Of a stretch of 64,000 nucleotides of DNA, positions 62,792 through 64,000 are shown in pieces. The stretch comes from Flavobacteriaceae bacterium R38 (GTDB taxonomy: Bacteria > Bacteroidota > Bacteroidia > Flavobacteriales > Flavobacteriaceae), in the NCBI GenBank assembly GCA_009901575.1, contig WXYP01000002.1:310001-374000 (forward strand), written 5' to 3'. Both the position numbers and the translations under genes were made by a program. Numbering within the stretch: the stretch's first letter is position 1; every line of letters starts with the position of its first letter. The notes beneath the pieces were generated by a model, which saw nothing but the letters and a program-made list of their open reading frames with translations, had not been told where the DNA came from and searched no databases.

Positions 62792-63877
62792 TCAATAATC
62801 GGGTTGAGCTAGCGGATATGTAGGATCTAAAATCTTTAAGCCTAAATCACTAAACCATCTGCTTCCGTTTACAAGAACGACAACACCTATTTGATCTTCG
62901 GGATTAAACCCTGCAAAACTCACAAAACCATTGGAACCACCTTTATGAAAATAGAGTGTTTTTCCAGATTCTTCTCTTTTCATAATACTCCATGCTAACC
63001 CTAATGTATCTTCATCATATGACAAGTGTTGTTTATGAGTATATTTCAAAGCATTATCTAGTTTAGAAGAATATATGCCTAGATTAGCTTCTAAAAAACG
63101 AAGCATGTCTTTTGCAGTTGAAATGAGCCCTCCTCCAGCTGGAAACTGCCCCATATCAATTTCTGTTTCATGTTTCCCGTTTCTATAAGGTGCTACCAGC
63201 CTGTTTCTTTTATCAACAGGTACTTTAAAATAAGTATCGTTCATCCCTAAAACCTTAAGCACTCTGTTTTCGAGAAGATTTTCATAAGTATCATTAAGTT
63301 TGTTTTCAACTGCTTGCTCTAATGCCACATATGCAAGACTCGAATACAGATATTTCTTTTTTGATCGAATTTTGTATCCTTCCAGGAATTCGTTTAACAT
63401 TTCAGGAGTATAATCACTATACCGATTAGAATCGTCTGTTGTGGTATTAGAAGGATTTCTGGGTAGCCCTGAAGTATGGTTAATTAGGTCAGTTAAAGTA
63501 ATGAGTCTGTTGTTTTTGACTTTTACTTTATCGAAAGCAGGCAGGTAATTTTTAACCGGTGTATTCAATTTGATTTTACCATTTAATTCTAAATCAGCTA
63601 ATAGGGTAGAGGTGAAAGGTTTTGTGACTGATGCGATTTCATAAAGTGAATTCTCATCCGGAGCAGAATTGTCAGTTAATGATTTTTGCCCAAAACTGTA
63701 ATATCGGGTTCCGTTTTTATCGACAATACCTATCACAGTGCTCAAATGGAGCCCTTTATCTATACGTTCCTGGGTTTGTTGTTTAATATCGTCTGGTAGT
63801 CCTTGCTGATTTTGTATTGAATAGCCTAAAGAAAAACAGAATACAAAAGCAGTTAATACTAAATGTTTTGATTTCAT
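62792..63877 (-). CDS. Serine hydrolase (beta-lactamase/class C family)
   Basis: A 361-residue penicillin-binding-protein-like serine hydrolase. I place the start at the ATG ending at 63877, giving MKSKHLVLTAFVFCFSLGYSIQ as signal peptide; the upstream extension to 63937 is not signal-like. The SxxK motif is ASVTKPF (Ser83 and Lys86), the Tyr motif is YSS (Tyr178, with Asn replaced by Ser), and HKGGSNGF provides the third motif. The replacement of the YxN motif suggests an esterase or peptidase rather than a true beta-lactamase. Confidence 0.85.
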   Translation of the reverse strand: MKSKHLVLTAFVFCFSLGYSIQNQQGLPDDIKQQTQERIDKGLHLSTVIGIVDKNGTRYYSFGQKSLTDNSAPDENSLYEIASVTKPFTSTLLADLELNGKIKLNTPVKNYLPAFDKVKVKNNRLITLTDLINHTSGLPRNPSNTTTDDSNRYSDYTPEMLNEFLEGYKIRSKKKYLYSSLAYVALEQAVENKLNDTYENLLENRVLKVLGMNDTYFKVPVDKRNRLVAPYRNGKHETEIDMGQFPAGGGLISTAKDMLRFLEANLGIYSSKLDNALKYTHKQHLSYDEDTLGLAWSIMKREESGKTLYFHKGGSNGFVSFAGFNPEDQIGVVVLVNGSRWFSDLGLKILDPTYPLAQPDY

Positions 63878-64000
63878 GGAGTACTCGGGATTATAATTTT
63901 TTAAAATGAATGACTCCAATAAGACTCTAGTAATCAAAAAAAGTTTAATGCCTTCAACAAATCTTTTAAATAAAGAAAAAGGTTTTAAATAGATGTGCTG

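Noticed and set aside
62792-63937. True class C beta-lactamase conferring resistance
   Set aside because: The Tyr-x-Asn motif is changed to YSS and the general layout is that of a generic serine hydrolase; no resistance gene is claimed.
1-64000. tRNA, rRNA or prophage
   Set aside because: No cloverleaf with anticodon and terminal CCA, no rRNA stretch, and no phage structural or integrase gene was recognised in any gap, though a scan by eye can miss a tRNA.

Overview
The window is a chromosomal segment from a Bacteroidota bacterium, very probably a member of the Flavobacteriaceae. The evidence is: AT-rich DNA; promoters of the TTG-N17-23-TAnnTTTG type and little use of Shine-Dalgarno sites; a PorX response regulator of the type IX secretion system (T9SS); a fused LpxC-FabZ protein; a bifunctional HisB; and many exported proteins and lipoproteins of flavobacterial type. 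No tRNA, rRNA, transposase, integrase, phage gene or CRISPR array was recognised, so this looks like core chromosome rather than an island.

Layout. 1-5.4 kb: the 3' end of topoisomerase IV subunit A (parC), then a membrane protein, three exported proteins (one DUF1080-like, one cyclase-family) and a YrbL-like protein. 5.5-9.1 kb: a minus-strand XRE regulator, lipoprotein and TerC cluster, divergent from an M14 carboxypeptidase; an Lrp-type regulator follows. 9.4-16.3 kb: a DinB-like protein, aroB, proline dehydrogenase, alanine dehydrogenase, small membrane proteins and lipoproteins, and tsaE. 16.7-19.7 kb: porX divergent from an HD-domain phosphohydrolase.

19.7-25.4 kb: a lipid A and housekeeping block (lpxD, lpxC-fabZ, lpxA, efp, an LpxD paralogue, sucD). 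25.5-30.3 kb: fabG followed by a tightly packed row of envelope genes (exported protein, YbjQ-like, a 44-residue membrane protein, a VWA-domain protein, a prohibitin-like protein). 31.1-39.5 kb: a complete histidine operon, hisG-D-C-B-H-A-F-IE. It has a His-rich leader peptide and attenuator in front and two extra genes, a GNAT acetyltransferase and a cupin, inside it.

40-44 kb: a divergent TruA-like pseudouridine synthase, an unusual PLP enzyme with a long N-terminal extension, a HAD phosphatase and a methyltransferase. 44.3-50 kb: membrane proteins, an AraC regulator, a two-headed alpha/beta hydrolase, and cysM-cysE. 50.2-55.4 kb: a TetR regulator, nitroreductase, DUF2461 and DUF72 proteins, and phosphatidylserine decarboxylase. 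55.6-63.9 kb: a hydrolase, an MscS-type channel, an M19 dipeptidase, a propeller-like/Ig-like exported pair and a serine hydrolase.

The most distinctive non-coding features are: the his attenuator; a family of dispersed inverted repeats with ends like GTCATTCCTGCGAAGGCAGG, two of them inside the his operon; and short 7-8 bp tandem arrays. Two of these arrays sit directly before hisA and hisF, and three form a composite structure at 52.36-52.72 kb. Operator-like inverted repeats lie beside the XRE and TetR genes. No clearly new multi-gene system was found. The best candidates for follow-up are the composite heptamer region, the decorated his operon, the XRE/M14 control region and the unusual PLP and double-hydrolase proteins.
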